Shown: positions 7,728-16,733, numbered from the stretch's first letter. The stretch is DNA of 49,324 nt from Rhizobium sp. Q54 (GCA_945871805.1 CAMBXE010000007.1:1-49324), one strand, 5' to 3'. A program made the numbers and translations. Notes: a model not told the origin generated them from the letters alone.

Positions 7728-9317
7728 CTAGCTATTCATCGATTTGAAAAACTCTTCATTCGTCTTGGTGTGCTCAAGTTTGTTAAGAAGGAATTCCATT
7801 GCCTCAAGTGGGTTCATCGGATTGATGATGCGACGCAACATCCAAATTTTTGAAAGCGTGTTGCGATCAACCAGAAGCTCTTCTTTTCTCGTGCCAGATT
7901 TAGTGATGTCGATTGCTGGGAAGATTCTTTTGTCAGAGATTTTGCGATCCAAAACAATTTCACAGTTGCCGGTTCCTTTGAATTCTTCGAAGATGACTTC
8001 GTCCATTCTCGAGCCCGTGTCAACCAAGGCCGTAGAGATGATTGTGAGTGAGCCGCCTTCTTCGATATTACGAGCTGCCCCTAAAAATCTTTTTGGTCTT
8101 TGTAGTGCGTTTGAATCAACGCCACCACTTAAAATTTTTCCGGATGAAGGCATGATTGCGTTGTAAGCGCGAGCTAAACGAGTGATGTTGTCGAGTAAAA
8201 TTACCACGTCTTTCTTGGCCTCAACCAAGCGACGAGCTTTTTCAATTACCATCTCGGCGAGTTGTACGTGACGCGTTGCCGGTTCATCAAAAGTTGAGCT
8301 CACCACTTCGCCTTTAATATTGCGAAGCATGTCGGTTACTTCTTCTGGACGTTCGTCAATCAACAAAACCAACAGAATAATTTCGGGATGATTTGAAGTG
8401 ATTGCGTGGGCAATATTTTGCATCAAAGAAGTTTTACCGGTGCGCGGAGGGGCGACAATCAAGGCGCGTTGACCTTTTCCGATCGGGGCAACCATGTCGA
8501 TGATGCGCGTGCTGATGTCGCCATTAAGTGGGCGATCTTCTTCGAGATTCAGTTTTTCTTGCGGGTAAAGCGGGGTGAGATCGTCGAATAAAACACGATT
8601 TCTAATTTTTTCTGGCGGGCCAAAATTGACTTCAATTACGCGCAGCAAAGCGAAATATCTTTCACCTTTTTTCGGCGCGCGAATTTGGCCTTTAACCGTG
8701 TCTCCGGTGCGCAGCCCGAAGCGTTTAATTTGGCTTGGCGAAACGTAAACATCGTCTGAGCCAGCGAAGTAATTAGCTTCCGGTGCGCGCAAAAATCCGA
8801 AACCATCATCGAGCAATTCTAGCACGCCTTCGCCAATGATTACATTCGCAGGACTTTGATCGGAGAAATTTTTAAGGATGTGGTAGGTGATGTCCTGACG
8901 ACCGAAATCACCAATATTGTCGAAGCCGTATTCCTTGGCAATTTCTACTAATTTCTCAGCCGATTTTGTTTTTAGAGATTTGAGCTCAAGAGTTTTTCCG
9001 CTATTTCCTACATTGCGATTGCGCGATTCTGCATTGTCTTCGTCATCTTCTGTTTGTTGTGAAATAGGGGCATTAGGGGCTGTTGTAACGGCTGGCGTAA
9101 AACTTTGCGAGGAAGGGCTTTGCGAAGAAAAACTTTGTGGAGCATTGCTGCGACTAAGTAGGTTTCCGGTGTGTAAACGCGGAGCGTTATTTACTGGGAC
9201 CACTTTATTGTAATTTTGTTCCGAAGCTTGTTGTTCTGACTGTTGCGGCTGTTGAGTAGCGGCTGGAGTTTGTGCGGCAGGATAGCGCAAAGTAAGGGTG
9301 CTGTTGTTTGAAGACAT
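7728..9317 (-). CDS. rho: Transcription termination factor Rho
   Basis: The hexameric RNA helicase that ends transcripts. The C-terminal RecA-like motor is clear, with Walker A in [12 protein letters not shown], Walker B in [17 protein letters not shown] and the Q- and R-loop regions. An RNA-binding cold-shock-like domain precedes it ([19 protein letters not shown]...[21 protein letters not shown]). The N-terminal Rho domain starts near residue 115 ([20 protein letters not shown]). In front of it is a low-complexity tail of about 110 residues rich in Gln, Ser, Pro and Asn, giving 529 residues compared with about 420 in E. coli. Such disordered inserts occur in Rho of several phyla and can affect RNA binding or phase behaviour; its role here is unknown. 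Confidence 0.96.
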   Translation of the reverse strand: MSSNNSTLTLRYPAAQTPAATQQPQQSEQQASEQNYNKVVPVNNAPRLHTGNLLSRSNAPQSFSSQSPSSQSFTPAVTTAPNAPISQQTEDDEDNAESRNRNVGNSGKTLELKSLKTKSAEKLVEIAKEYGFDNIGDFGRQDITYHILKNFSDQSPANVIIGEGVLELLDDGFGFLRAPEANYFAGSDDVYVSPSQIKRFGLRTGDTVKGQIRAPKKGERYFALLRVIEVNFGPPEKIRNRVLFDDLTPLYPQEKLNLEEDRPLNGDISTRIIDMVAPIGKGQRALIVAPPRTGKTSLMQNIAHAITSNHPEIILLVLLIDERPEEVTDMLRNIKGEVVSSTFDEPATRHVQLAEMVIEKARRLVEAKKDVVILLDNITRLARAYNAIMPSSGKILSGGVDSNALQRPKRFLGAARNIEEGGSLTIISTALVDTGSRMDEVIFEEFKGTGNCEIVLDRKISDKRIFPAIDITKSGTRKEELLVDRNTLSKIWMLRRIINPMNPLEAMEFLLNKLEHTKTNEEFFKSMNS

Positions 9318-9516
9318 TTTTTGGAGTAGAAGATTAATTAACTAAGAGATGAAGAGAGGTAAAAGAGCTGCGAAAGATACTTAAGGAAGAATTCTGAAAG
9401 AACATTTTGGTGCGGCTGGAGACGATCCCATTGGGGACGCGCTTTGTAAAAATGCTTTTTTTTCTGTCAATGTACTTCTTTTTAAACTTGGAAATTTGCT
9501 GCGAACTTCTGCATTT
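9318..9516 (-). other. Leader region upstream of rho, no gene recognised
   Basis: About 200 bases upstream of rho without a credible reading frame. rho genes are commonly autoregulated by termination in their leader, so this could be the control region, but I see no specific element beyond AT-rich tracts. No ribosome binding site of normal strength precedes the rho ATG. Confidence 0.3.
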
Positions 9517-9550
9517 AAAAAAAGATGTTTGCCGCCGGCGGCAAACATCT
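9517..9550 (-). terminator. Intrinsic terminator after exoD-like gene
   Basis: A perfect 28-bp palindrome (9523-9550; GC-rich centre GCCGCCGGCGGC) is followed on the minus strand by a run of seven T (9523 down to 9517). This is a strong Rho-independent terminator for the leftward thyX-tatA-exoD transcript, about 60 bases past the exoD-like stop. It also separates that operon from rho. Confidence 0.8.
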
Positions 9551-9610
9551 CTCGGTCTAAACCCTGTTGGCCGTAAGCTCAAAAAAAATATTTTTTTTAA
9601 AACTTAAAAA

Positions 9611-10213
9611 TTACTGAAAAAAACTCGTAATAAATTCAACGCCAAGAACCAAGGTGGCGAGAGATAAAACCATTCCAAATAAACCAACCACGATTCCTAA
9701 AATTATTATCAGACCATCTTTGCTGAGTAACCCGAAAGAAATAATCAGCACGCCGAGCCCGGGAATGAAATTGGAGAGTGGTATCGGTAAAAGCACGAAG
9801 GAGGAAAATAACAAAACAAAAACCCCAATAATTCTTTCAGCGACGGAAGAGGTCATAAAAAGTAAGCGCGGTTTTAAGATGCGCTCGACTTTGCGAATGT
9901 AAGGTGAGGACTTGTTCACTAGCGCTGCCAATACCGATCTTTTTACGGTGAGTTTAGAAAATTTTTCCGGCAGTTTTGGCGCCTTGTAACCAGCTACCAT
10001 TTGCAAAGCGAAGACAACTAGTGGAATTGAAATAATGCTCGGAAATGGCGGCGGCGTTGGGATGATGATGCCAAAAGAAAAGATCAACATTACCAAGCCA
10101 AATCCAACAGAATCCATTGCGCGCACTAAATCGCGCACAGGAATTCGATCGGCAGACGAATTGTTAACGACGTCTTCGATTACTTGAGTTGTGATTATTT
10201 TATATTGATCCAC
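9611..10213 (-). CDS. ExoD-family membrane protein
   Basis: A 200-residue integral membrane protein resembling the ExoD family (named from Sinorhizobium exopolysaccharide synthesis; molecular function not settled). Features seen are a short N-terminal cytoplasmic segment, the conserved proline-rich hairpin FSFGIIIPTPPPFPSII in the first hydrophobic region, a basic middle section (KLTVKRSV...YIRKVERILKPR) and a long hydrophobic C-terminal half with several helices (from about residue 127). It starts with GTG (10211-10213) because no ATG occurs near the conserved N-terminus. It begins 5 bases after the tatA stop, so the two are probably cotranscribed. A strong terminator follows. Confidence 0.82.
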   Translation of the reverse strand: MDQYKIITTQVIEDVVNNSSADRIPVRDLVRAMDSVGFGLVMLIFSFGIIIPTPPPFPSIISIPLVVFALQMVAGYKAPKLPEKFSKLTVKRSVLAALVNKSSPYIRKVERILKPRLLFMTSSVAERIIGVFVLLFSSFVLLPIPLSNFIPGLGVLIISFGLLSKDGLIIILGIVVGLFGMVLSLATLVLGVEFITSFFQ

Positions 10214-10218
10214 GAGTA

Positions 10219-10392
10219 TTATTTTTTGCTCGAATCAATTTCGTCAGGCTTTTTTTCTTCTTCTTTAAGGCCCTTTTTTAAGCCTTTAATTCCCTTGCCG
10301 ATGTCACCCATTACTTGCGGTAATTTGCCTGCGCCGAAAAGCACAAAAACAATCACCAAGATTAATAATAATTCGCCCATTCCGATTGACAT
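10219..10392 (-). CDS. tatA: Sec-independent translocase subunit TatA
   Basis: A 57-residue protein. The N-terminus (MSIGMGELLLILVIVFVLFG) is a single membrane helix with the family glutamate (E7), followed by the FGAGKLP hinge, an amphipathic helix (QVMGDIGKGIKGLKKGLKEE) and a charged tail ending DEIDSSKK. This is the TatA plan. TatA forms the pore that moves folded proteins such as the Rieske subunit across the inner membrane. A good ribosome binding site (AGAGGAG) lies 6 to 12 bases before the ATG. It sits between thyX and exoD-like on one transcript. tatB and tatC are not nearby. The fit to TatA is better than to TatB because of the short length. Confidence 0.88.
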   Translation of the reverse strand: MSIGMGELLLILVIVFVLFGAGKLPQVMGDIGKGIKGLKKGLKEEEKKPDEIDSSKK

Positions 10393-10402
10393 AAAACTCC
10401 TC

Positions 10403-11338
10403 TTAAAAAATTAATTTCATTAACTCGTCCCATTCTCTAACGCTGAGACCACTTTCTGGCTGCTCGATCTTCTCGCCCTTTAACATTTTGCGCACTGCTT
10501 CAAGTGCCGGTCCGGAAAGAGTTTTTCCGGATTTATTATTTTTGATGAAGGCCTCGAAGCAATGTGGCACCCATTTTTTAACCATGTCGAGCATTACCTC
10601 GGCGTAAACGCGAATCTCGTATTGTGCGTGTGAATCGGCGCGCAAATGCAAAAAATGAAGCAAGTTGTGCAGGTCGATTTTCCAATACCATTGGGTGTAG
10701 CAACTCAAAGGAAGATTCATGCGTGCAAGCTCGCGAGCCAGGCCTTCTTTACCTGGATTGGTGATGTTGCCATCGGCATCTTGATTAATCATTTCCAAAT
10801 AATGGTCGTAAGATTTAAGCGAATCTTCCTTCAAAATTTGTAAAACTTTTTTCGATTCAGCGGCATTGAGAATTGTCGATTCGTCGCGGCCTTGGTGATT
10901 AATTTTTGACTGCGCCGAAAGATTTTCTGCATTTGGAACGTAGAATTCATCTTCAACAATTGAATAGCGTGCAGAGTACTCATTCACTGATGCGGTGCGG
11001 TGTCTTATCCATTGACGGGCGACAAAAATTGGCAGCTTGATGTGAAATTTAATCTCGCACATTTCAAGCGGCGTGGTGTGGCGATGGGCGATCAAATAAT
11101 TAATCAACGCCTTGTCAGCATTAATCTTTTTTGTGCCAGAACCGTAAGAAACGCGAGCGGCTTGTACGACGGAAGAATCATTGCCCATGTAGTCTACGAC
11201 GCGCACGAAGCCGTGATCCAAAACTTCAAAAGGCTGGTACAAAACTTTTTCTAATTCTGGAGAAACTGGTCTGAGAGTTTGATTTGACTGAGCGCGCAGC
11301 AAAGCGATTTCTTCGAGCTGTTCTTTTTTAATAACCAT
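10403..11338 (-). CDS. thyX: Flavin-dependent thymidylate synthase
   Basis: Converts dUMP to dTMP using methylene-tetrahydrofolate, NADPH and FAD. The defining ThyX motif RHRxxSxNExSxRYS is intact at residues 112-126 ([15 protein letters not shown]). The substrate-binding region ([20 protein letters not shown]) and the C-terminal arginine/serine segment are present. Length is 311 residues, usual for the longer ThyX subtype. The presence of ThyX rather than ThyA fits Rickettsiales and other reduced alphaproteobacteria. It is the first gene of the thyX-tatA-exoD transcript and diverges from uvrC across a 66-base gap that must hold both promoters. dut upstream in the pathway is encoded at 7104-7547. 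Confidence 0.97.
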   Translation of the reverse strand: MVIKKEQLEEIALLRAQSNQTLRPVSPELEKVLYQPFEVLDHGFVRVVDYMGNDSSVVQAARVSYGSGTKKINADKALINYLIAHRHTTPLEMCEIKFHIKLPIFVARQWIRHRTASVNEYSARYSIVEDEFYVPNAENLSAQSKINHQGRDESTILNAAESKKVLQILKEDSLKSYDHYLEMINQDADGNITNPGKEGLARELARMNLPLSCYTQWYWKIDLHNLLHFLHLRADSHAQYEIRVYAEVMLDMVKKWVPHCFEAFIKNNKSGKTLSGPALEAVRKMLKGEKIEQPESGLSVREWDELMKLIF

Positions 11339-11404
11339 TTTTTGGAAGATTTTGATTTTGAGGCTTTCTAGATCGAGAATCTAAAATCTAAATTCTAAAT
11401 TTGA

Positions 11405-13039
11405 ATGTCTGTCGAGGTAATAAAATCAAAGCTCCCCGCTATTCCAAAAACTCCGGGCATCTATCAATTTTTTGATGCGAAGGAAAATTTGCTTTACGTT
11501 GGTAAGGCAAAAAATTTGCAGAAGCGGGTCGCGAGTTACGCAAAAGAAAATCAGCTTTCAGCGCGAATTGCGCGAATGGTTTTTCTCGCAGAGAAAATCG
11601 AAACAACCCAGACTGCAAGCGAGGCAGAGGCGTTGCTGTTGGAACATAATTTGATCAAAAAATTTCAGCCAAAATTTAATATTTTGCTGCGCGACGACAA
11701 AACTTTTGCACAAATTTTAATCACTGATCACAAATTTCCGCGCATCGCGAAGTACCGCGGAGTAAAGGTTGGCGGGGGTTCGTATTTTGGTCCATTCGCT
11801 TCAACTCACGACGTTAATCACACGATTGACTTGCTGCGCAAAAGTTTTTTGTTACGCAATTGCTCTGACTCAGATTTTAAATCGCGCAAAAAACCCTGCC
11901 TAGAATACCAAATTAAAAGATGCGCTGCGCCTTGTGTTGGGCTGATTTCGCAGGATGAATACGAAATTTCTGTGCAAAATGTTGCCGATGTTTTGAGTGG
12001 AAAATCTGTCGCTGTGCAAAAAAATTTATCGCAGAAAATGCAGCGATTAAGTGCGGCAGAGGAGTACGAAAAAGCGGCGCAAACTCGAGATCAAATCAAG
12101 GCGTTAAATGCGATTCAGGCCAAGCAAAATATCAATGTTGGTGAGCTAAAAGATTTTGATGCGATTACTCTTGCAGCCTCTGGAGACAGGCTCTGCATCT
12201 ACATTTCATTTTTCCGCGGTGGTCAAAATTTTGGTGCGAAGCCGTATTTTTTTGAGAGTGAAGACGCAGCCAAAACCCTCTCCGAATTTCTCGGGCAATT
12301 TTACCTTTCGCAAACGGCGCCGAATTTAATTTTGCTGGATCGCGAGCTCGAAGAAAAAAAATTACTCGAAGGATTTTTAGAAAAAATTTCTGGAAAAAAA
12401 GTTACGATTCTAACGCCAAAAAAAGGCGACAAACTCTCTCTGATAAAGGACCAATCTCAGATCGCGATTCAGAATCTTGAGCAGAAAATTTCACAAAATT
12501 TAAATACGAAAACATTGCTGCTCGAAGTAAAAAAGATTTTTGATCTGCCAAAAATTCCGCAGCGAATTGAAGTTTACGACAACAGTCACACTTCCGGAAC
12601 TAATGCGGTCGGAGCAATGATTGCCGCGGGCTTAGACGGCTTCATCAAAAGCGGTTATCGAAAATTTAATATTCGTTTCGAGCAAGGTGGCCGGGACGAC
12701 ACGGCAATGATGCGCGAAGTTTTGACGCGCAGATTTTCCAAGACCCAAGCCAATTCCCTTTGGAGCTTTCCTGATTTTGTAATTATCGATGGAGGCAAGC
12801 CACAACTGACCGCGGCGCAAAAGGTTTTTTCTGAATTAAAAATAAAAATCCCCTTCGTCTGCATGGCGAAAGGTGAGAATAGAAATGCCGGAGAAGAGTG
12901 GTTTTACGCGCCGAATAAAGATCCGCTGACCCTGCCAAAACATTCCCCGGCAATGCATTACCTCCAACGTCTACGCGACGAGGCCCACCGCTTCGCGATT
13001 ACCGCGCATCGTAAAAAACGCGCAATGTCACTGCGCTAA
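11405..13039 (+). CDS. uvrC: UvrABC system protein C, C-terminally shortened
   Basis: The incision nuclease of nucleotide excision repair. In order: a GIY-YIG nuclease domain for the 3' cut (PGIYQFFDAKENLLYVGKAK), a cysteine cluster (CLEYQIKRCAAPC), the UvrB-binding UVR motif (RLSAAEEYEKAAQTRDQI) and the RNase-H-like domain for the 5' cut (EVYDNSHTSGTNAVGAMI...DFVIIDGGKPQL). The protein stops at RFAITAHRKKRAMSLR, where other UvrC proteins continue with about 55-60 residues forming a tandem helix-hairpin-helix DNA-binding domain. That domain is absent here, giving 544 rather than about 600 residues. Only 9 bases after the stop lies a 74-bp palindrome. It is the only plus-strand gene in the first 27 kb. 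Confidence 0.94.
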   Translation: MSVEVIKSKLPAIPKTPGIYQFFDAKENLLYVGKAKNLQKRVASYAKENQLSARIARMVFLAEKIETTQTASEAEALLLEHNLIKKFQPKFNILLRDDKTFAQILITDHKFPRIAKYRGVKVGGGSYFGPFASTHDVNHTIDLLRKSFLLRNCSDSDFKSRKKPCLEYQIKRCAAPCVGLISQDEYEISVQNVADVLSGKSVAVQKNLSQKMQRLSAAEEYEKAAQTRDQIKALNAIQAKQNINVGELKDFDAITLAASGDRLCIYISFFRGGQNFGAKPYFFESEDAAKTLSEFLGQFYLSQTAPNLILLDRELEEKKLLEGFLEKISGKKVTILTPKKGDKLSLIKDQSQIAIQNLEQKISQNLNTKTLLLEVKKIFDLPKIPQRIEVYDNSHTSGTNAVGAMIAAGLDGFIKSGYRKFNIRFEQGGRDDTAMMREVLTRRFSKTQANSLWSFPDFVIIDGGKPQLTAAQKVFSELKIKIPFVCMAKGENRNAGEEWFYAPNKDPLTLPKHSPAMHYLQRLRDEAHRFAITAHRKKRAMSLR

Positions 13040-13048
13040 ATATTTTTC

Positions 13049-13122
13049 GCCGGTTGAGCGAAGTCGAAACCAAGAAAAGTTCGGCGCCAATCTTTTCTTG
13101 GTTTCGACTTCGCTCAACCGGC
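13049..13122. repeat. Perfect 31-bp-arm palindrome at the uvrC 3' end
   Basis: The arms 13049-13079 and 13092-13122 are exact reverse complements around a 12-nt loop. It lies between the convergent genes uvrC and nadC and could act as a terminator for both, but arms of this length and lack of a T-tract are more like an inserted palindromic repeat. A degenerate half copy (ACTTCGCTC-ACCGGC core) is seen at 24618-24635. Its position fits with loss of the uvrC C-terminus. Confidence 0.85.
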
Positions 13123-13130
13123 CAAAAGAT

Positions 13131-13967
13131 TTACTTCACATCCAGTCCGATATCCACCGCGCGCGCTGAGTGAGTAAGGGCGCCAATCGAAATGAAATCG
13201 ATGTCGAGATTCGAAAAGTTTTTAATATTTCTGAGATTAACCCCGCCAGAAACTTCGATTTTGATTTTGTGAGCACGAATAAGCGCCGCACATTTTTTGA
13301 TTTCTGCGGGCTTCATGTTGTCGAGCATGATGATGTTGGGCTTTGATTTTACTGCCTCCGCGACCTGTGCAAAATTATCGCACTCAATTTCAATTTTTTT
13401 TGTGTGAGATTTTTTTGCCGCGATAATTGCTTGAGAAACTCCGCCTGCGGCGGCGATGTGATTGTCTTTAATCAAAATCATTTCAGCTAAATTTTGGCGG
13501 TGATTTTTTCCGCCACCAACCACGACTGCATATTTTTCTAGGTCGCGCAGGCCGGGTAAAGTTTTTCTGGTGTCGAGAATTTTTATTTTTTTATTCGCGA
13601 GTTTGGCAACGAATTGTTGAGTAAGGGTCGCGACACCGCTCGCATGCTGGATCAAATTCAGAACCACTCTTTCAGCGGCGAAAATTAATTTGGCATCGCC
13701 CTGGCCGCGAGCAATTGATTTTCCGGGCTTAACGACCGATCCGTCTTTGATCAGAATTTTAAAATCAATTTTAGAATTTTTAAATTTTGCTGATTTTTTT
13801 AGCTGGAAAAAAACTTCTTCAATCAGCGATTTTCCGCAAAAAATAATTTGTTCGCGGGGCTTGATTTCAAAGGCCACGAGGCGGCTTTGGGGAATGGTTA
13901 AATCAGAGGTGATGTCATCAAAAACACAATCTTCGCTCAGAGCTTCGGCTACAATTTTTTTGAACAT
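13131..13967 (-). CDS. nadC: Nicotinate-nucleotide diphosphorylase (carboxylating)
   Basis: Quinolinate phosphoribosyltransferase (278 residues), which makes nicotinate mononucleotide from quinolinate and PRPP in de novo NAD synthesis. Family motifs seen are ERVVLNLIQHASGVATLT, the active-site TRKTLPGLRDLEKYAVVVGG, H/R-rich KNHRQNLAEMILIKDNH, and the C-terminal barrel elements IEIECDN-type, IMLDNM and EVSGGVNL. Active-site lysines and arginines appear intact. The start overlaps the upstream TPR-like gene by 19 bases, so the two are coupled. nadA and nadB are not in the window. Confidence 0.95.
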   Translation of the reverse strand: MFKKIVAEALSEDCVFDDITSDLTIPQSRLVAFEIKPREQIIFCGKSLIEEVFFQLKKSAKFKNSKIDFKILIKDGSVVKPGKSIARGQGDAKLIFAAERVVLNLIQHASGVATLTQQFVAKLANKKIKILDTRKTLPGLRDLEKYAVVVGGGKNHRQNLAEMILIKDNHIAAAGGVSQAIIAAKKSHTKKIEIECDNFAQVAEAVKSKPNIIMLDNMKPAEIKKCAALIRAHKIKIEVSGGVNLRNIKNFSNLDIDFISIGALTHSARAVDIGLDVK

Positions 13968-14704
13968 TTTCTTGGATCAAATTTTCCTGTTTTGAGGTGT
14001 TGCAGGCGTTCGGAAATGAAGTGGTGCATGAGGTTCATTTCGGCGGCGGAGATTTGTCTTTCGCCGCTTTCACTCTCGGCGATTAATTTTGAAATCACCT
14101 GAAATGCTAGACAACCTTCGCCCATTTCTTCACTGATGAAGGCTGGCATTTGCTTGGTCCAGAGTGGAGCGTCTTTGGCATTATTCTGTGCTAATTTTTT
14201 TGCTAATTCTAAGGCGCGATCAAAATCTCCGACGCGCTTGGCAAGATAAATTGCTTGAAATAACCACCACCAATTGGCGTCAATATTTGCAGATGAATGC
14301 TCGTCTAGATAGTCAACAACTCGAAGACTATCTTCGTGATTTTGAGTTTGTGAATAATAGTAAGCGGCAAGAGCTGGCGTTGAGCGCGATTCGGAATTGA
14401 GGGTGTCGAGCATCTTCATCCATTGGTAAACTCGTGAATAATCGTAATCTTTTAGAGCGACAAATCCGGCAAAAATATCGCCAGAATTTTGGAAGCGCAG
14501 AGATAAAGCGCGAAACAAAAATTCATTGTCGCCGAGTGACATTGCAGAGATTAGATATTTATTTGGCGCTGGGGGAATGACATCGAAACTGGCGTGGAAT
14601 TTCTCAGTCGCTTTCCAGAAAAAAATCTGACAACCGAAAGTAAGGACAAAAAGCCAGAAGAAAATTTTGTGGGAGTAAAGGTGGAAGAAGTAGCGCGGAC
14701 TCAT
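13949..14704 (-). CDS. Membrane-anchored TPR-like protein of unknown function
   Basis: I do not recognise a named family. The 251-residue protein has one N-terminal membrane helix (about 12-30, KIFFWLFVLTFGCQIFFW) and a mainly helical remainder with repeat-like character (ALAAYYYSQTQNHEDSLRVV, ANWWWLFQAIYLAKRVGDFD, RALELAKKLAQNNAKDAPLW), which suggests tetratricopeptide-like repeats facing the periplasm. It starts on the last base of the upstream permease stop codon (TAATG overlap) and overlaps nadC at its other end, so permease, this protein and nadC form one transcript. A partner or accessory role to the permease is plausible but is inference. Confidence 0.7.
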   Translation of the reverse strand: MSPRYFFHLYSHKIFFWLFVLTFGCQIFFWKATEKFHASFDVIPPAPNKYLISAMSLGDNEFLFRALSLRFQNSGDIFAGFVALKDYDYSRVYQWMKMLDTLNSESRSTPALAAYYYSQTQNHEDSLRVVDYLDEHSSANIDANWWWLFQAIYLAKRVGDFDRALELAKKLAQNNAKDAPLWTKQMPAFISEEMGEGCLAFQVISKLIAESESGERQISAAEMNLMHHFISERLQHLKTGKFDPRKCSKKL

Positions 14705-15465
14705 TAGAACTGCTTACGTTTGAAGTCGTGGAAGGCCATGAAGATCATGAGCGGGATGTAGATCAAAGATTGAATCGCGATTATTTTTATACTTTCGAAA
14801 TCTTTTATTCCGTAGCCAAGCCACGAGCTTTGAGAGAATAAATCAAGGCGAGGAAAAACCGCGGAAAGAATTTTTAAACTCGCAGCGAGAATGTGATTTT
14901 TAGCGGCAACAAAATCTTCGGGCAGCTCGATCGCCATTACGAACATTCCCATTAATCGCGACATCATGTAAAAAGCGAAAGAGGCCATGATGGCGGAGAA
15001 AGAATTTTTTAGAATCATTGAAGCGAGGAGGGAGAAGCAAATCACGATTAGAAGCTCGGCAAGAAGGCTGACTGACCAGATTGCGAGGCCCAGTAATGCT
15101 GGCTTGGTGACGAGCGCGATTGTGATGACCAAAGGCAAAAAAATTATGAAAGCAGAGAGAAAAAATCCGGCGAGATATCCGAGAATAAATTGCTCGCGTG
15201 AGATTGATTTAGAGAGGATAAATTCGACTTCTTTATTTTCAAAAGCGCGACTAACGCTGAGGCAAACAAAGAGAATCATGCCAACGGCAAGAATCGCGCG
15301 CGATGATCCGGCGATGTAGGCGGCGGTGCTGTACTGCTGTTCCACTAGAGAGGTTGAGCCAAGAAAGATCGAAATCGAAAATGAGACAATAAGAGTGATT
15401 AGTAGTCCGAGATAAAGGCGATCACGAAGGCCGTTTCTGAGGATATATTTTAAAATCGATTTCAT
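14704..15465 (-). CDS. ABC-2-type transporter permease
   Basis: A 253-residue membrane protein with six predicted helices in the ABC-2 permease arrangement: an N-terminal helix (LYLGLLITLIVSFSISIFLG), a conserved cytoplasmic segment with SRAFENKEVEFILSKSISRE, and paired helices after it (LGYLAGFFLSAFIIFLPLVI, LLAELLIVICFSLLASMIL). The sequence KSISREQFILGYLAGF is typical of the permease coupling region. No ATP-binding subunit gene is adjacent, which is unusual; it may be encoded elsewhere. It is the first gene of the permease/TPR/nadC transcript. Substrate is unknown. Confidence 0.75.
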   Translation of the reverse strand: MKSILKYILRNGLRDRLYLGLLITLIVSFSISIFLGSTSLVEQQYSTAAYIAGSSRAILAVGMILFVCLSVSRAFENKEVEFILSKSISREQFILGYLAGFFLSAFIIFLPLVITIALVTKPALLGLAIWSVSLLAELLIVICFSLLASMILKNSFSAIMASFAFYMMSRLMGMFVMAIELPEDFVAAKNHILAASLKILSAVFPRLDLFSQSSWLGYGIKDFESIKIIAIQSLIYIPLMIFMAFHDFKRKQF

Positions 15466-15511
15466 TGTCGGGGGAAGAATTCGTAAAATTTAAAGTGTAA
15501 TTTTTAAGCGT

Positions 15512-15546
15512 AAAAAAACCGAGCCACTTTTTCAAGCGGCTCGGTT
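15512..15546 (-). terminator. Intrinsic terminator of prepilin-like gene copy 1
   Basis: A 9-bp stem (15517-15525 with 15538-15546, AACCGAGCC/GGCTCGGTT) is followed on the minus strand by seven T. It ends the transcript of the gene at 15575-16579 and is duplicated at 16701-16733. Confidence 0.85.
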
Positions 15547-15574
15547 CTCAAATCTACAGAGTTAGAATCGCTAA

Positions 15575-16579
15575 CTATGAAAGAGGAATATCATATTTTT
15601 TGCTCAAATAGCTTGCGACATCCTTAAGATCTTGTTTCTTAAGAACTCCGTCAAAAATAATGACTTCAGAAATTAGACCTTTCCAAGCTTTTGTTGCAGA
15701 AGTCGTTCCGCCAATGAGCAGGCTAGTTGTAGGTGCGACTACTGTAGTTGCTAATACTCCAGTCACTTGTCCGTTACTACCAACATTGGTGTTGTCAGCG
15801 ATGGTGGCAAAATTATTGCCGCCATTGATGTAGAGGTAAGTAGTTTTAGTTCCCGAAGGATTGGTGGCATTGTAACCAGAGTAAGTGATGGTGGCAATTT
15901 CTTGAGTTGATGGAAGAGCTCCAGTTGCTAGTGCTTTGGTAGCGCCAACCTGAATAGTTCTTTTATTGCTCGCGGCGATGTCTCTGAAATATCCCCATCC
16001 GTTAGTAGCTGCGACACCATTATAAAGCACAGTATGATCAACGCCAGTTGTGGTATCACCTAACTTATAAACCATGAAGGCAGTAAAGGCGTTAACATTA
16101 TTAGGATCTGCATTAGTGACTACTGGAGACGGTGTTAATAGCGTTGCAGATGTTGAAAGGGAGAGAATCCCGGCGGTTGTGTTGGTGCCATCAAACTTAA
16201 TTGACGGTAAACCGTTAATGCCATCATTGTCATATTTAATGGCTGCAGTTCCTGTTGTGGTAACCCCAGAAGCTGGAATAGCGAAGAATTTAGACGTAGT
16301 TTGTAAATTTAAGTCATTCCATTGAAGAAGAGGAGATTCATCATCTAGTCCAGAAGCGGGGAAGCTCGCATCTTGCGTAGGTTCAAGCCAAAGAGATAGG
16401 CTTCTTATGCCGGTCACCGGGGAACTTGCAGTTAGGTTTTGCGCTGATTTTAGCTTAGATTGTCTAACCAGGCGTGAGCTCTGAGTAATGCCCGCGATAA
16501 TAATACCAACGATTAGAATTACGATTGAAAGCTCAATCAGTGAAAATGCTGTCGATGCTTTTGACTTATGTTTGTTCAT
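15575..16579 (-). CDS. Prepilin-like protein with LamG-type lectin domain, copy 1
   Basis: This 334-residue protein starts with a class III (type IV pilin) signal: basic leader MNKHKSKASTA, cleavage after A11, then FSLIELSIVILIVGIIIAG with the glutamate at mature position 5. The remaining 270 residues look like a concanavalin-A/LamG jelly roll: SLWLEPT, ATITYSGYN, TYLYINGG, LLIGGTTSA and the ending WKGLISEVIIFDGVL...YLSKKYDIP. Proteins of this plan are exported to the surface by type II secretion or type IV pilus machinery and may bind glycans. No pil or gsp gene is near. It is a tandem copy of the gene at 16762-17766 (302 of 334 residues identical). No clear ribosome binding site precedes the ATG. 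Confidence 0.83.
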   Translation of the reverse strand: MNKHKSKASTAFSLIELSIVILIVGIIIAGITQSSRLVRQSKLKSAQNLTASSPVTGIRSLSLWLEPTQDASFPASGLDDESPLLQWNDLNLQTTSKFFAIPASGVTTTGTAAIKYDNDGINGLPSIKFDGTNTTAGILSLSTSATLLTPSPVVTNADPNNVNAFTAFMVYKLGDTTTGVDHTVLYNGVAATNGWGYFRDIAASNKRTIQVGATKALATGALPSTQEIATITYSGYNATNPSGTKTTYLYINGGNNFATIADNTNVGSNGQVTGVLATTVVAPTTSLLIGGTTSATKAWKGLISEVIIFDGVLKKQDLKDVASYLSKKYDIPLS

Positions 16580-16700
16580 GTTGTTGAGATTTTCGTTGAA
16601 GGAAAACTGGGAAAATTTCCTACTATTAGAGTCCAGGAAGTGTGAGCTGATTAAAGGCGGTTACTTATTGTTCAAGCGCTAAATGAGATTTTTAAATGTA

Positions 16701-16733
16701 AAAAACCGAGCCACTTTTTCAAGCGGCTCGGTT
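16701..16733 (-). terminator. Intrinsic terminator of prepilin-like gene copy 2
   Basis: Same hairpin as at 15512-15546 with one A fewer in the run. It separates the two tandem copies into independent transcription units, so copy 1 needs its own promoter within the 100-odd duplicated bases upstream of its ATG, unless read-through occurs. Confidence 0.82.

Noticed and set aside
11339-11404. Riboswitch or RNA element upstream of thyX and uvrC
   Set aside because: The gap is only 66 bases of simple AT-rich sequence with imperfect CTAAATTCTAAAT-like repeats; no riboswitch core can be recognised.
13040-13130. Possible frameshifted remainder of the UvrC HhH domain after the stop
   Set aside because: I looked in all three frames; the sequence is the palindrome and then nadC, with no HhH-like residues.
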